From the NCBI RefSeq assembly GCF_012927245.1, contig NZ_JABBGE010000006.1, forward strand, positions 394,866 through 458,865: 64,000 nucleotides of DNA. The letters run 5' to 3'. A program made the translations under genes and the position numbers. Positions 24,686 to 34,665 of this stretch are shown piece after piece. This DNA is from Streptomyces sp. R302 (GTDB lineage Bacteria; Actinomycetota; Actinomycetes; Streptomycetales; Streptomycetaceae). The notes beneath the pieces are model-generated. The model saw only the letters and a list, made by a program, of their open reading frames with translations. It had not been told where the DNA came from and did no database searches. The first letter of the stretch is position 1; each line of letters starts with the position of its first letter.

Positions 24686-25195
24686 GGCGGTCAGGCGATG
24701 GAATCCGCCGCCGAAGTACAGCAGCGGGTCGTCCGCCTCCTCCCGGCCGACGTCGAGCACCGAACCCACGAAGATCGAGTGGTCGCCACCCTCGTGGACC
24801 GCCGCGAGACGGCACTCCAGCCATGCCTGCGCGCCGCTGAGGACGGGGGTCCCGGTGTGCTTGCCGGGTACGGTGTCGACGGTTTCGAACTCCCGCCGGC
24901 CCCGCGGTCTGCTGTGGTCCGCGAAGTACGTGGCCAGGCCCTCCTGGTGGCCTGCGAGGACCGAGACCGCGAAGGCACCCTCCTCCAGGATGACGTCGTG
25001 GATCGCGGCCGTGCGGACCACGCAGACGAGGATCAGCGGCGGATCCAGCGAGACCGAGGTGAAGGCGTTCGCCGTCATGCCCCGCGGAGTGTCCCGTCCG
25101 GCCGTGAGCACGGTGACCCCGGTCGCGAACCGCCCCAGGACCCCGCGCAGTTCCCGCTTGTCGTACGTCGTCGCGACCCGGTCGATGGCGGTCAT
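24683..25195 (-). CDS. Flavin reductase (E6-like)
   Basis: A 170-residue flavin reductase-like FMN-binding protein. Family features are LRGVLGRFATGVTVLTAG, the GMTANAFTSVSLDPPLIL flavin-binding stretch, and FEGVDT-like FETVDTVPGKHTGTPVL. It uses NAD(P)H to make free FADH2 or FMNH2 for a two-component monooxygenase. In the C-1027 cluster, SgcE6 has this role. Here it is the last gene of the minus-strand E4-E5-PksE-E10 operon, one base after the thioesterase. A candidate oxygenase partner is the group D enzyme at 54124-55308. Its TGA lies at the right boundary of the IS30 inverted repeat. Confidence 0.85.
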   Translation of the reverse strand: MTAIDRVATTYDKRELRGVLGRFATGVTVLTAGRDTPRGMTANAFTSVSLDPPLILVCVVRTAAIHDVILEEGAFAVSVLAGHQEGLATYFADHSRPRGRREFETVDTVPGKHTGTPVLSGAQAWLECRLAAVHEGGDHSIFVGSVLDVGREEADDPLLYFGGGFHRLTA

Positions 25196-25196
25196 C

Positions 25197-25670
25197 TCAG
25201 CCTCCGCTCGTGACGTGGGCGAGTTGCGGTGCGGCCGGCTGGTGCGACACGTACGGCTCCAGGGCCTTGCGCAGCGCTTCGGGGACCCGTGCCGGGCGGG
25301 TGTCGGTGTTCGGCCCCCGCATGCACGCGATCCGCTGCCGTCCCCGGGCCACCAGCGTCTCGGAGTCGTCGCCGCCGACCTTGACGTAGTCGAAGCTGAA
25401 GCCGATCTGGGTCTGGGTCAGGTCGTCCAGGCGCATGCGGACGGACAGTTCGTCGAAGGCGCTGATCTCCGCGAAGAACTCACAGTCCACCTTGAGCGTG
25501 AACAGCTTCAGGTCGTCCCGGATCTCGGCGAGCACTTCGGGGGCCCGCTCCAGCAAGAACATCTCCCGGCATCGGCCCTGCCAGCGCAGGTAGTTGACGT
25601 AGTAGACGTTGCCGACGAGGTTGGTCTCCTCGAAGCCGACCAGGTGGCGGTATTCGTAGTACGGCTGCAC
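25197..25670 (-). CDS. Enediyne PKS-associated hot-dog thioesterase E10
   Basis: A 157-residue 4-hydroxybenzoyl-CoA-thioesterase-like protein very similar to CalE7/SgcE10. The hallmark is GFEETNLVGNVYYVNYLRWQ, followed by LDDLTQTQIGFSFDYVKV. In the characterised systems it releases and decarboxylates the ACP-bound polyene of PksE. The family lacks the usual catalytic Asp and uses an Arg/Asn/Glu environment. The GTG at 25670 begins two bases after the PksE stop, so translation is coupled. The order PksE-E10 is the normal one. Confidence 0.9.
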   Translation of the reverse strand: MQPYYEYRHLVGFEETNLVGNVYYVNYLRWQGRCREMFLLERAPEVLAEIRDDLKLFTLKVDCEFFAEISAFDELSVRMRLDDLTQTQIGFSFDYVKVGGDDSETLVARGRQRIACMRGPNTDTRPARVPEALRKALEPYVSHQPAAPQLAHVTSGG

Positions 25671-25672
25671 GG

Positions 25673-28600
25673 TCAGACGTTCCTCTCCGTCGTCCGGGTC
25701 ATCAGGGCGAAGACCACGGGCTCCTCGACACCGTCGAGTGCCGTCGTGAAGGTGACGATCCGCGCGTCTCCCGAACGCAGCACCACCCAGTGCTCCTCCG
25801 TGCCGGGCACGCTGTCGGCCGTCAGCCCGGCGATCGCCCGACCGTCCTTGCGCAGGCACTCGACCGCACTCCAGACCCGGGTGGCCGCGACCGACGGCGA
25901 CTCGCCCGGCTCGGTGCCGAGCAGCCGGGCGAGGGCGGCGCCCTCCGGCCCCAGCAGCCCCACCCACTCCTCGTCCGAACGGGCCTCGGCCGTCTGCACG
26001 TCGCAGGTCACCGGCGCCGAGCCGGTCACCGCGAGGGTCACACCGGCTCCGTGCGAGGCGGAGACATGCGGTCCACCCTCGATCTCGGGCTTGCCGTCCG
26101 GACGGTACGTCACGGACGTCTCCCGTCCCAGCGCCCAGCCGACCGCCTTCGCGGTCTGCGCCCGCCGCTCCGCCACCCCTCGGGCGGGTCCGTCGTCGGG
26201 GCGGACGACGACCCGGACGTCGGCGGACAGCAACTGCTCGGCCCGGCGTTCCAGGTAGGGCCCGAGGAGGGACGGCACCCACGGTCCCGTTCCGTCCTGC
26301 TTCCGCACGGCCTGGAGGCGCAGTCCCTCCCAGCGCTCGACCAGCAGGCCGGCCTGGTCGCGGACATCGAGGTCGTACACGTACGTGTCGCCGTCCCGGG
26401 AGCGTTCGAGGGCGTGCAGGGTCACCCGCTTCGCGCTCGCCATCGGCCCGGGATCCGCCAGGTGGAGCCGCTCGACGCTCACGGGCAGGAGGGTGGCGTC
26501 CGGGACACAGCACTGGATCGAGTGCATCAGGGCGTCCCTGGTGCCGGGGTCGGCAAGGACGAGATCGGCGGGCAGATGGCGTGCGAACCAGGGGGCGACC
26601 GCCGTGTTGGAGATCTCGCCGACGCATCCCTTTGCCGCCAACCCGCGGTAGCCGTTGAGGCGTTGGAAGCGGAGTCCCTGGAAGAGCACCGTTCCGTACA
26701 GGTCACGGGCCGGATCCAGGGGGACGCGGGGGGCGTCCTCGGCGACGGGAGAGGGGCGGTCGTCCCCGACATCCGGCCGGTCGTAGTGGAGCACGGCGCG
26801 GAAGTGGTCGGCCTGGAAACCGGTCTCGCTGCTGCGGATCACCGCCTCCACGGTACCGACGGTCCGGGCGAGGACGGCGACCCGGATGGTGGTCCCTCCC
26901 TCCTTGGGCACGACGATCGGTCGCAGGAACCGCATGTCCTCCAGTGTGGGAGCACCGTCGAACCCCGTGAGCGCGGACCCTGCCTGCGCCATCGCCTCCA
27001 TGCCGAGGACGGCCGGGAACAGGAGGTCCCCGTCGAGCTCGTGGTCGGCCAGATACGGATCGCCGGTGGCCGAGAGGTCCGCGTCGACGACCAGCTCGAT
27101 CCCCGGGTAGTGCGCCTGGACCCGGTCCACGAACCGCAGCAACGGCAGCTCCTCCGGCGCTTCGAACGTCAGGGTCGGCAGGCCGCTCGCACGGCCCGTC
27201 ACCACCAGAGCCGTCGGTGTCCGCGGATCGGCGATCAGCTCCTTGAGCAGGGCCACGCCGTCCTCGGTGGGGATCGGCTCGATGCCGTCGCGGATCAGCG
27301 ATTCGAGCACGCCGAGCCGTTCGCCCATGCCGGCCCCGGACCAGACCGACCACTCAAGTGCCAGGCACCGGCAGTCCGGATACTCCTCCTGGACTCGGCG
27401 CGTCAGGTCGGTGAGCCAGTCGTTGGCGGTGGCGTAGTCGGCTTCGCCCCGTAGGCCGGCCCGTCCGATGATGCTGCCGAAGGTGACGAGAAGACGCAGC
27501 GAGCCGGGGTCGGTCGCGGCGAGGACCGTCTCCAGGCCGGTGATCTTCGGGGCCAGGGTGCGGCGGAAGGACGACTCGTCCAGATTGACCAGGGCATGCG
27601 GTTCGTTGCGGCCCGCGCCATGCAGGACGGCCGTGACCGGGCCGAGTTTGTCGCGGATCTCGTTCACCGCCGCCTTCACCTCGTCGGCCGAGGTGACGTC
27701 GGCGCGTACGTAGCGGAAGTTCACTCCTGCGGCGGACATCCGCTCCAGGTTCGCGGCGAGCTCGGCGTCCTCGGCCGGGTCCGAGCGGCCCATCAGCCCG
27801 ACCCCCGCCCCGGTGTCCCGGGCGAGCGCGAGGGCGCACTCGGCGGTGATGCCCTTGCCACCGCCCGTGACGAGCAGGACGTCCATGGCGTCGAGTACCG
27901 GCGCGCCGGCCTGGCCGGAGCCGAGAGGAGGAGCGGGGACCGGCAGCGGGCTCAACACCGGCACCGTACGGCGGTCGTCCGCTCCGTACACGATCTCGCC
28001 GAAGCCGGTGGTCGCCGCCACGTCGGCGACGATGCGGTCGGTCAGCTCGCGCACCCGGGCGGCCGCCGGGTGCTCCGGCAGAGGGAGGGTCACCACGGTC
28101 GTCGCGATGCCGGGAGCCTCCAGGTGGAGGGTCTTGGCCAGGCCTGCCGCACCGCGCCGGTCGCCGACCGCGACGAAACGGGACACGCCGGTGTGCGACA
28201 GGGAAGCGCGGGCGGCGGCGATCATCAGCGCCGTGTGCTCCTCGGAGCAGTCCCGGGGAAGACACAGGAGCACCCCGTCTCCGAGACCGGCGGCGCCGAG
28301 CGCGGCGTGCAGCGGCCTCGCGAGCGGATGCCGTTCGGGTGCGAAGAGCTGCCATTTCCCGCCTTCGACGGGGGCGGCCGGCGTGCCGCGCTCCGCGGGA
28401 ACGAGGTCGACGGCGAAAGCCCGCACCCAGGGGCCGACACCCTGGACCTCGCGTGCCGGTTCGGCGCCCCCGTCCTCCGTGTCTGCCAGATCGTCCAGGA
28501 GCCCCGCGAGTTCGGCGACCGTGGACGTGGCGAACGCCGTGGTGACCATCGGCGCGGTGATCCCCAGTTCCTGGGACGCCTGGTTCATGATCTGCCCCAC

Positions 28601-31600
28601 CGTGATGGAGCTCAGATGCAGTTCGTCCAGCGGGTTGCTGTCCGGGTTCACCGCCTCGATCGGGAGCTCGGCCCGCTCGGCGGCGAGACGGAGGAGCACG
28701 CTGAGGCTGCTCTCCCCCTTCCCGGCGGCCGCCTCGGAGGACGGGTTCTCGCCGGCCGTGGCCGCGGCGGACCGTGCCGGGGCCGCGGCAGGCGTGTCGC
28801 GGAGCACTCCCGCGAAGGAGAAGTCGCCCTCCGCGGTCGATTCCGCAGGGCTGGCGAAGAACCGGAACTCCTTGTCCAGCGCCAGCGGGCGGGTGAAGCG
28901 GTCGCGGAACAGCTCCGCGTGCCGCACGGGTGCGCCCAGCGTGTAGGCCGTCGCGACGGCCGTCAGCAGTCCGGCCAGCGAGCCGCTGTCGGCTTCGAGG
29001 GAGACGACCGGCACGCCGGGAGCGATCTCCGCGGCCAGCCCGCGCAGGATCCGCCCGGGACCGACTTCGAGGAGCAGATCGGTGTCGGCCGCCAGGTTCC
29101 CGACGGCTTCGCTGAACCGCACCGGATCGAGCACCTGGCGTGTCAGCAGGGCGGGAACGTCGGTGTCCTCGGGGAGGACGTCCGCGGTCACCGTGGACAC
29201 CATGCGGCCTCGTAGGGGAGTGAACGTCTCGGTCGCCAGGTAGGCGCCGAACGCTTCGGCCGCCGGGGCCACCGCCTCGGAGTGGAAGGCGTGCGAGACG
29301 TTGATCGCGGCCGTACCGATCCCCTGGTCCTCGGCGCGGGCGCACACCCGGCGGACGGCGTCGGCAGGGCCGGATATCACGGTCTGCCGCGGGCTGTTGT
29401 ACCCGGCGACGACCACCGGCTCGCCGTCGAGCAGGAGCTCGACGCGGGCCGCGTCCGCGGCGATGCCCGCCATTGTCCCGCCGCCGGCGCTCGCCTCCGC
29501 CATCACGCGGCCGCGCTCGCCGGCGATCCGCAGCAGTGACGACTCGTCCATCGCCCCGGCCCAGTGCAGCGCGGTGAGTTCCCCCAGACTGTGCCCCGCG
29601 GCGCCCACCGCCTCGATGCCGAGGGCGGAGAGCATCCGGAGTCCCGCGAGCGAGGACGTCACGATGCGGGGCTGCGCCACGGCGGTGGCGACCAGGTCGC
29701 CGTCGGTCGGCAGGGAGTGGGTACGGTACAGCTCGTCCACCGTGGCGAAGCGACGCCGCAGGGCCCCGCCGTCGCCGCGGCGGCCCGCCCCCTGGCCGGG
29801 GAACAGGAAGCCGATGCGCGGACTCGTCGCGGTGCTGCCGAGGAACACCCCACCGGTCGTGTCGAGGACCGAGCGCACGCCACCGTCGAGATGCGAGAGC
29901 AGCTTGGTGAGGCGCTGCTCGGCCTGCTCGGGATCGGCCGCGACGACCGCCGCTCTGATCGGCCGGTCGGCGAGCTCGCTCTGCAGGGTGGCGGCAAGGT
30001 CACCGACCTCGGCGAACGACAGCTTCGAGCTGAGCGTCACCGCCCGCGTCACCTTGCCGCGCAGTTCGGCGGGGGTGTCGGCGTCGAGGAGCAGCAGTTC
30101 CGTGTCCTGGCTCGACCGTACGAGCTTGCGGGTGACCCGGCCGACGTCGCTCTTGCGCACTCCGTCCGCGTGTTCGACCACGATGTGCGCGTTGATGCCG
30201 CCGAAGCCCATGGACGAGACGCCAGCACGGATCGGAGCGCCCTGGGGCCAGAGCTCCGCCTCGTACGGGACGCGCAGCGCCGGGCGCTCACCGGTCAGCT
30301 CGGGGTGCGGGTCGACGTGGCTCGTGGCGGGCGGGATGACCTGGTGGCGGACGGCGAGGATGGCCTTGAGCAGACCGGCGACGCCGGCGGCCGCCTTGGT
30401 GTGGCCGATGTTGCCCTTCACCGTGCTGATCGCGGCCGGGGCGGCGTCCGGATCGGCGGCGCGGCGGGCCTCCGAGAAGGCCCTCAGTTCGGTGGCGTCG
30501 CCGACCGCGGTGCCGGTGCCGTGGCCCTCCAGATAGGCCACCGTGTCGATGCCGAATCCGGCGACGGAGTAGGCCCGCTGCATCGCGAGCCGGTGGCCTT
30601 CGGCCTCGGGGCGGGTGATGCCGCCCTTGCCGTCCGACGAGTAGCCCCAGCCCTGGATGCTCGCGTAGCGGAACCTGCGCTGTGCCAGGGCGTCCCGGTC
30701 GCGCATCAGCACGAGCATGCCGCAGCCCTCGCCGGGCCAGAAGCCGTTGGAACCACGGTCGTAGACCCGCATCTCGCGCGTCGCAAGTGCCCCTGTCTTG
30801 GCGAAACCGATCACTTCGAAGGGGTCGATGCTGAGGTCCACGCCGCCGACGACGGCGACGTCCAGCCGTCCGTCGGCCAGCGCGTCGCACGCGGTGGCCA
30901 CCGAGAGCAGCGAGGAGGAGCAGGCTCCGTCGACGGTGAATCCGCCGCCCTTGAAGTCGAAGTGGTTGCAGATCCGCCCGGCGATGGTGTTGGCGAGACC
31001 TCCGGCCAGAGTGTCCTCGCCGATCGGCGGGAACGGGCTCTTGTAGCGCTCCTCGAGCTGGTCGAGGAAGGCCGCCAGGGCGGTGTCGTCCCAGCCCTGT
31101 TCGCGCAGCGCGGCTCCGACGGTGCGGCGCACGTACGGCCAGCGCAGCCGCATCAGGTTGGCGCGGCTGAACTCGCCGGTGAGGGTGTTGCCGATGATGA
31201 CACCGGTGTTGACCCCGTCGAGGCCCTCGCCGAGCGGGAATCCGGCGTCCTCGAGCGCGCGGGCGGCGGTGTCGAGCGCGAGCCAGTGCGTCATGTCGGT
31301 CGAGCGGAACGTACTGCCGGCGACGCGGTACTTGACCCGGTCGAACTCGAAGCCGTCGATGACCGCGGCCTTGGTGGAGTAGTAGCGGTCGGGGGCGGAG
31401 GGATCGGGCGAGTAGTAGTCCTCCGCCCGCATCCGTTCGTCGGGCAGGCGCCGGAAGGCGCGGCGTCCGGCGAGCACGTTCCGCCACAGCTGGGCGGGAG
31501 AGTCCGCGTCGGGGTAACGACAGGCTATGCCGACGACGGCGATCCCGGACGGGTCGGGGGTTCGGGGGGTCTCGGGGGGGCGGGAGGTCTCGGGGGTTCG

Positions 31601-31615
31601 GGAAGATGAGGTCAT
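25673..31615 (-). CDS. pksE: Iterative enediyne polyketide synthase PksE
   Basis: A 1980-residue multidomain synthase with the enediyne-specific architecture. KS is at about 25-480 (Cys232 in DGACSSSL, His365 in EGHGTGT, His405 in NIGHTKAA). AT is at about 600-880 (Ser676 in GHSLGE, HAFH at 775-778). ACP is near 960-1045 (probable phosphopantetheine Ser1003 in ELHLSSITVGQ). KR is at about 1245-1480 (GGGKGIT, Ser1381, Tyr1394), DH at about 1500-1770 (His1525 in YLADHELDG), and a C-terminal phosphopantetheinyl transferase-like domain at about 1800-1980 (Asp1872, WSAVECLRKDG). All catalytic residues are intact. It makes a linear C15-C16 polyene as warhead precursor. The ATG overlaps the E5 stop. 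Confidence 0.95.
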   Translation of the reverse strand: MTSSSRTPETSRPPETPRTPDPSGIAVVGIACRYPDADSPAQLWRNVLAGRRAFRRLPDERMRAEDYYSPDPSAPDRYYSTKAAVIDGFEFDRVKYRVAGSTFRSTDMTHWLALDTAARALEDAGFPLGEGLDGVNTGVIIGNTLTGEFSRANLMRLRWPYVRRTVGAALREQGWDDTALAAFLDQLEERYKSPFPPIGEDTLAGGLANTIAGRICNHFDFKGGGFTVDGACSSSLLSVATACDALADGRLDVAVVGGVDLSIDPFEVIGFAKTGALATREMRVYDRGSNGFWPGEGCGMLVLMRDRDALAQRRFRYASIQGWGYSSDGKGGITRPEAEGHRLAMQRAYSVAGFGIDTVAYLEGHGTGTAVGDATELRAFSEARRAADPDAAPAAISTVKGNIGHTKAAAGVAGLLKAILAVRHQVIPPATSHVDPHPELTGERPALRVPYEAELWPQGAPIRAGVSSMGFGGINAHIVVEHADGVRKSDVGRVTRKLVRSSQDTELLLLDADTPAELRGKVTRAVTLSSKLSFAEVGDLAATLQSELADRPIRAAVVAADPEQAEQRLTKLLSHLDGGVRSVLDTTGGVFLGSTATSPRIGFLFPGQGAGRRGDGGALRRRFATVDELYRTHSLPTDGDLVATAVAQPRIVTSSLAGLRMLSALGIEAVGAAGHSLGELTALHWAGAMDESSLLRIAGERGRVMAEASAGGGTMAGIAADAARVELLLDGEPVVVAGYNSPRQTVISGPADAVRRVCARAEDQGIGTAAINVSHAFHSEAVAPAAEAFGAYLATETFTPLRGRMVSTVTADVLPEDTDVPALLTRQVLDPVRFSEAVGNLAADTDLLLEVGPGRILRGLAAEIAPGVPVVSLEADSGSLAGLLTAVATAYTLGAPVRHAELFRDRFTRPLALDKEFRFFASPAESTAEGDFSFAGVLRDTPAAAPARSAAATAGENPSSEAAAGKGESSLSVLLRLAAERAELPIEAVNPDSNPLDELHLSSITVGQIMNQASQELGITAPMVTTAFATSTVAELAGLLDDLADTEDGGAEPAREVQGVGPWVRAFAVDLVPAERGTPAAPVEGGKWQLFAPERHPLARPLHAALGAAGLGDGVLLCLPRDCSEEHTALMIAAARASLSHTGVSRFVAVGDRRGAAGLAKTLHLEAPGIATTVVTLPLPEHPAAARVRELTDRIVADVAATTGFGEIVYGADDRRTVPVLSPLPVPAPPLGSGQAGAPVLDAMDVLLVTGGGKGITAECALALARDTGAGVGLMGRSDPAEDAELAANLERMSAAGVNFRYVRADVTSADEVKAAVNEIRDKLGPVTAVLHGAGRNEPHALVNLDESSFRRTLAPKITGLETVLAATDPGSLRLLVTFGSIIGRAGLRGEADYATANDWLTDLTRRVQEEYPDCRCLALEWSVWSGAGMGERLGVLESLIRDGIEPIPTEDGVALLKELIADPRTPTALVVTGRASGLPTLTFEAPEELPLLRFVDRVQAHYPGIELVVDADLSATGDPYLADHELDGDLLFPAVLGMEAMAQAGSALTGFDGAPTLEDMRFLRPIVVPKEGGTTIRVAVLARTVGTVEAVIRSSETGFQADHFRAVLHYDRPDVGDDRPSPVAEDAPRVPLDPARDLYGTVLFQGLRFQRLNGYRGLAAKGCVGEISNTAVAPWFARHLPADLVLADPGTRDALMHSIQCCVPDATLLPVSVERLHLADPGPMASAKRVTLHALERSRDGDTYVYDLDVRDQAGLLVERWEGLRLQAVRKQDGTGPWVPSLLGPYLERRAEQLLSADVRVVVRPDDGPARGVAERRAQTAKAVGWALGRETSVTYRPDGKPEIEGGPHVSASHGAGVTLAVTGSAPVTCDVQTAEARSDEEWVGLLGPEGAALARLLGTEPGESPSVAATRVWSAVECLRKDGRAIAGLTADSVPGTEEHWVVLRSGDARIVTFTTALDGVEEPVVFALMTRTTERNV

Positions 31616-32604
31616 GCGGCCACCGCCTCGCTCGTGCTCTCACCGAGTGCCACGGGCCGGCCCTCGGTCTCGTCTCGCCGGTGCGCTTCCGAGGCACGCC
31701 GTTTCTGGACCAGATGGGCCACCCACCATCCGATGCCGCGGACGGCGCAGACCACGGTGACCGCGAAGAACAGCGTGTACACGACGTTGAACAGCATGAG
31801 GACGCCGTAGGCCCCGGCCACCGACGCCCCGAAGACGAACTGGTCGCGGGGCTTCACCGGTGTGGTGCCCGGGTCGCTGATCATGTAGTTGGTGAACAGG
31901 ACGAAGGCGACACCGCTCATCGGGGCGAGCGCGGAGGCCAGGGCGACGTCCCAGACCTCGTGCCGGATCACCGCCTGGATCACGAAGCCGCCGACCCAGC
32001 CGACGATCAGCGGGATCTTCTTGGTGAGCATGGAGTTGATCACGGTGCCGGCCATGACGATGATCAGCGGGATCGCGACGCGGAAGAACCTGTCCGCGTT
32101 CTCCGTGAACTCGTACGGCGGAGCGATGCTCACCCAGGAGCCGAAGCACACCAGCGCGAGCGTGATCCCGAAGTTGGACGGGTTCATGTAGTGCCGCATG
32201 CGGCCGGCGATCGGGGCTTGGAGCACGTGCTTGCCGGCGACGCCCGCGAACACTCCGAAGAGCACGGGGAGGATCTGGTTGTTCGCGTACAGCAGCATGT
32301 TCACGGCCATCGCCGTGATGTGCGAGGGCAGCAGGAACTCGTAGACACCGCGCGCGCCGTTGCCCAGGAACCGCGCCGGGCGCCGCTGCGCCCAGGCGCT
32401 GACGAGTTCCAGCGCGATCTCCGTGACGTAGGCGGCGAGCGCGGCGATGATGGGCCAGAGCCAGGGCTGTTCGAAGCCCAGCAGGGTGTATCCGAGGACG
32501 TTGAACACACTGATGGAGATGGCGAAGTTGCGCAGCGCGAGGTAGCGCGGGTCGCGCTTGGCCTCCGGTCCGGGCTTGGCATGGCTGACGGTGATGGCGG
32601 TCAT
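31612..32604 (-). CDS. unbU: Enediyne membrane protein UnbU/E5
   Basis: A 330-residue polytopic membrane protein matching UnbU/E5 of enediyne clusters. It resembles the NqrB/RnfD family, for example in FGVFAGVAGKHVLQAPIAGR, HYMNPSNFGITLALVCFG and FMISDPGTTP-like NYMISDPGTTPVKPRDQ. About nine hydrophobic stretches are visible. The relation to ion-translocating flavoprotein subunits suggests electron transfer across or in the membrane, but its role in warhead maturation is unproven. Both ends overlap neighbours (ATGA with E4 and with PksE), so the order E4-E5-PksE is tightly coupled. Confidence 0.9.
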   Translation of the reverse strand: MTAITVSHAKPGPEAKRDPRYLALRNFAISISVFNVLGYTLLGFEQPWLWPIIAALAAYVTEIALELVSAWAQRRPARFLGNGARGVYEFLLPSHITAMAVNMLLYANNQILPVLFGVFAGVAGKHVLQAPIAGRMRHYMNPSNFGITLALVCFGSWVSIAPPYEFTENADRFFRVAIPLIIVMAGTVINSMLTKKIPLIVGWVGGFVIQAVIRHEVWDVALASALAPMSGVAFVLFTNYMISDPGTTPVKPRDQFVFGASVAGAYGVLMLFNVVYTLFFAVTVVCAVRGIGWWVAHLVQKRRASEAHRRDETEGRPVALGESTSEAVAA

Positions 32605-34586
32605 CGGCTCGCAACCTCCTGGACGTCGTCGGTCAGCATGAGCGAGTGGGTGCCGGGGGTGAGCTGCCTGGTCGTCCGGTGCCGCTCACCGTCGGAGTCC
32701 CGCCAGGACAGCTCCACGGTCACCGGCCCCTCGTGCCCACCGAGGCCGAAGTGCACGTCGAAGCTGCGGAACCCGCTGTGGCCACCGCCACCGTCGAGCT
32801 GCGAGACCCTGGTGCCCGCGGCCGAGGTGACCTTCACCGTCGCGCCGTACGCGGGGGCCCCGGGGGCCATGAGCCCCTTGCCCGCCGCCCGGCCTCCGTC
32901 CGCGGAGGGGCGGTAGAGCTTCAGCTCCAGGTGGTTGCCACGCTGGGGCGAGGTGTTGGCGTAGAAGGCCGGCGGCCCCCACTGACGGGCCACGGCGAAG
33001 TCGAGGACGCCGGTCCCGGTGGTGTCGCCCGTGGCGATCGCCCGGGTGGGTATCTCCACGTCGAGCCCCAGTTGCTCGCTGACGTTGACGTACGACCCGT
33101 CGGCGTTCTTCGCGTAGAAGGCGAGCACGTCGTCGCCGGCGATGTCGTCACCCGGCTGGACGTTGGGCCACATGGCCGGATCGGACAGCAGGTTGTCGTT
33201 CGTCATCGCCATCTCTTGGAGCCAGGGCCACCGGTCGATCTCGCCCTTGACGAAGCCGGTCGCCTGGAGGATGGAGAGCTCCCCCGAGTTGAGGAAGTCC
33301 GCCATCTTGGTGTCCCAGCCCCAGCCGCTCCACGCGACGCCGTGCTCCTGCGCCTCCTGCCGGAAGGGGGCCTCGCCGGCGTCGAGCTTCCGGCGCATGT
33401 CGTCGGTGTCCTTCGCCTTGTTGATCCAGAGGAAGTTGCTCTCCTCCAGGCCCCAGGCGGCGGTGATGTTGCTGACCATCATGTCGAAGCTGCCGTCGTA
33501 GTCGACGTCGGCGAAGTCGACGCCCATGCCCTTGAAGGAGCCGTTGCCCAGCACGAAGGACTTGGGGGTGGTCGGCGTGCGCTTGCCGACGGCCGCGGTG
33601 AACTCGATCCGCCCGGGCTTCGAACGGTTGTAGAGCAGGTGGTCGTGGCCGAAGTCGTTGGCGATGTACATCTCGGGCAGGTCGTCGCCGGTGAGGTCCG
33701 CCGAGGCGATGGCGAGCGTCCACCCGTTGGCGAGGCCCTGGGGGATGGCGTTTCTCTCCTCCACGAAGGAGACGGTCGGCTCCGTGCCGGTCGTCGCGCC
33801 GTCCCAGCGCAGTACGTGGTCGCCACCGGCATTCGTGGACGTGGAGAGCGAGTCGTTCATCACGACGTTGTCGAGCCCGTTCGGGTCGAGCACGTCGGAG
33901 TCGGGGAAGTAGTTCCCGACCACGATCGACGGATGGCCGCTCCCGTCCAGGTCGGCGACGTGGACGGCGTCGGTATTCCAGCGCGGGCCGTGGTACCTGC
34001 CGTCGATGGACTGCGACGGCACCACCTCCCGCGGTACGTAGGAGGCCGGCGCCGGCATCGTGGCGTCGGACTTGGCCATGAACGCGACGGGGGTCCGCCC
34101 CCAGTAGGAGACGAGCAGGTCCGTCCTGCCGTCGCCGTTGAAGTCACCGGGCGTGCACCCGGTGGGCGCCATGGCGGAGTCCATCGGCAGCGGTGCCGCG
34201 TCCAGGACGAACGGCGTGAACCGGTCGGCCGGTGGTGCCGTGGGGGTGTAGGTGACGACGACCTGGTCGGTGCGGGTGTCGACGATGCACATCCCGCTCG
34301 CCCTGCCGTGGCCGGTCAGGTCGTTGATAGCTATTCCAGCGCCGACCGAGGAAACCCAGGACCGCAGCTTCTGGTACGCCGGATTGACCTTCCGAACCGT
34401 GTTCATTCGCTGGGAGTTGTAACCGGGCGGTAGCTCGATGGGCATTTCCTGGAACGCGTACTTCGCTGCCGCCTGAGCGTCTCCGGTCACAGCGACCGAA
34501 GTGCGGACGGCGAAGAACAACGACGCGGCCACCAATACCGTCACCAGACCGGGTGTCAGCCTGCGAAACCGTTCGCGGTGGATCAC
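32601..34586 (-). CDS. unbV: Enediyne biosynthesis protein UnbV/E4 (FG-GAP, ASPIC/UnbV)
   Basis: A protein of about 661 residues. A single N-terminal hydrophobic segment (LVTVLVAASLFFAV) suggests export or membrane anchoring. FG-GAP/VCBS-type repeats follow, with calcium-loop-like motifs (GDFNGDGRTDLLVSYWG, VADLDGSGHPSIVVGN, FADVDYDGSFDMMVSN). The C-terminal ASPIC/UnbV domain is YGATVKVTSAAGTRVSQLDG plus FDVHFGLGG. The GTG at 34586 is preferred for its GAGGAG site; an ATG 33 bp earlier is possible. It is first in the minus-strand operon and divergent from the GMC oxidoreductase. Its precise role is not known, but it is part of the conserved E3-E4-E5 set. Confidence 0.88.
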   Translation of the reverse strand: MIHRERFRRLTPGLVTVLVAASLFFAVRTSVAVTGDAQAAAKYAFQEMPIELPPGYNSQRMNTVRKVNPAYQKLRSWVSSVGAGIAINDLTGHGRASGMCIVDTRTDQVVVTYTPTAPPADRFTPFVLDAAPLPMDSAMAPTGCTPGDFNGDGRTDLLVSYWGRTPVAFMAKSDATMPAPASYVPREVVPSQSIDGRYHGPRWNTDAVHVADLDGSGHPSIVVGNYFPDSDVLDPNGLDNVVMNDSLSTSTNAGGDHVLRWDGATTGTEPTVSFVEERNAIPQGLANGWTLAIASADLTGDDLPEMYIANDFGHDHLLYNRSKPGRIEFTAAVGKRTPTTPKSFVLGNGSFKGMGVDFADVDYDGSFDMMVSNITAAWGLEESNFLWINKAKDTDDMRRKLDAGEAPFRQEAQEHGVAWSGWGWDTKMADFLNSGELSILQATGFVKGEIDRWPWLQEMAMTNDNLLSDPAMWPNVQPGDDIAGDDVLAFYAKNADGSYVNVSEQLGLDVEIPTRAIATGDTTGTGVLDFAVARQWGPPAFYANTSPQRGNHLELKLYRPSADGGRAAGKGLMAPGAPAYGATVKVTSAAGTRVSQLDGGGGHSGFRSFDVHFGLGGHEGPVTVELSWRDSDGERHRTTRQLTPGTHSLMLTDDVQEVASR

Positions 34587-34665
34587 CGCATACTCCTCAC
34601 TCTCGACCAAGAAGGGCAATTGCTCGGCACTGAGTTCGCGTTCCGAGACTGGGTTACGGCCGAAC

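Noticed and set aside
25197..26627. A long frame joining the thioesterase with upstream sequence inside the PKS
   Set aside because: The upstream part is antisense-type or alternate-frame translation of PksE; the thioesterase homology starts at the GTG at 25670.
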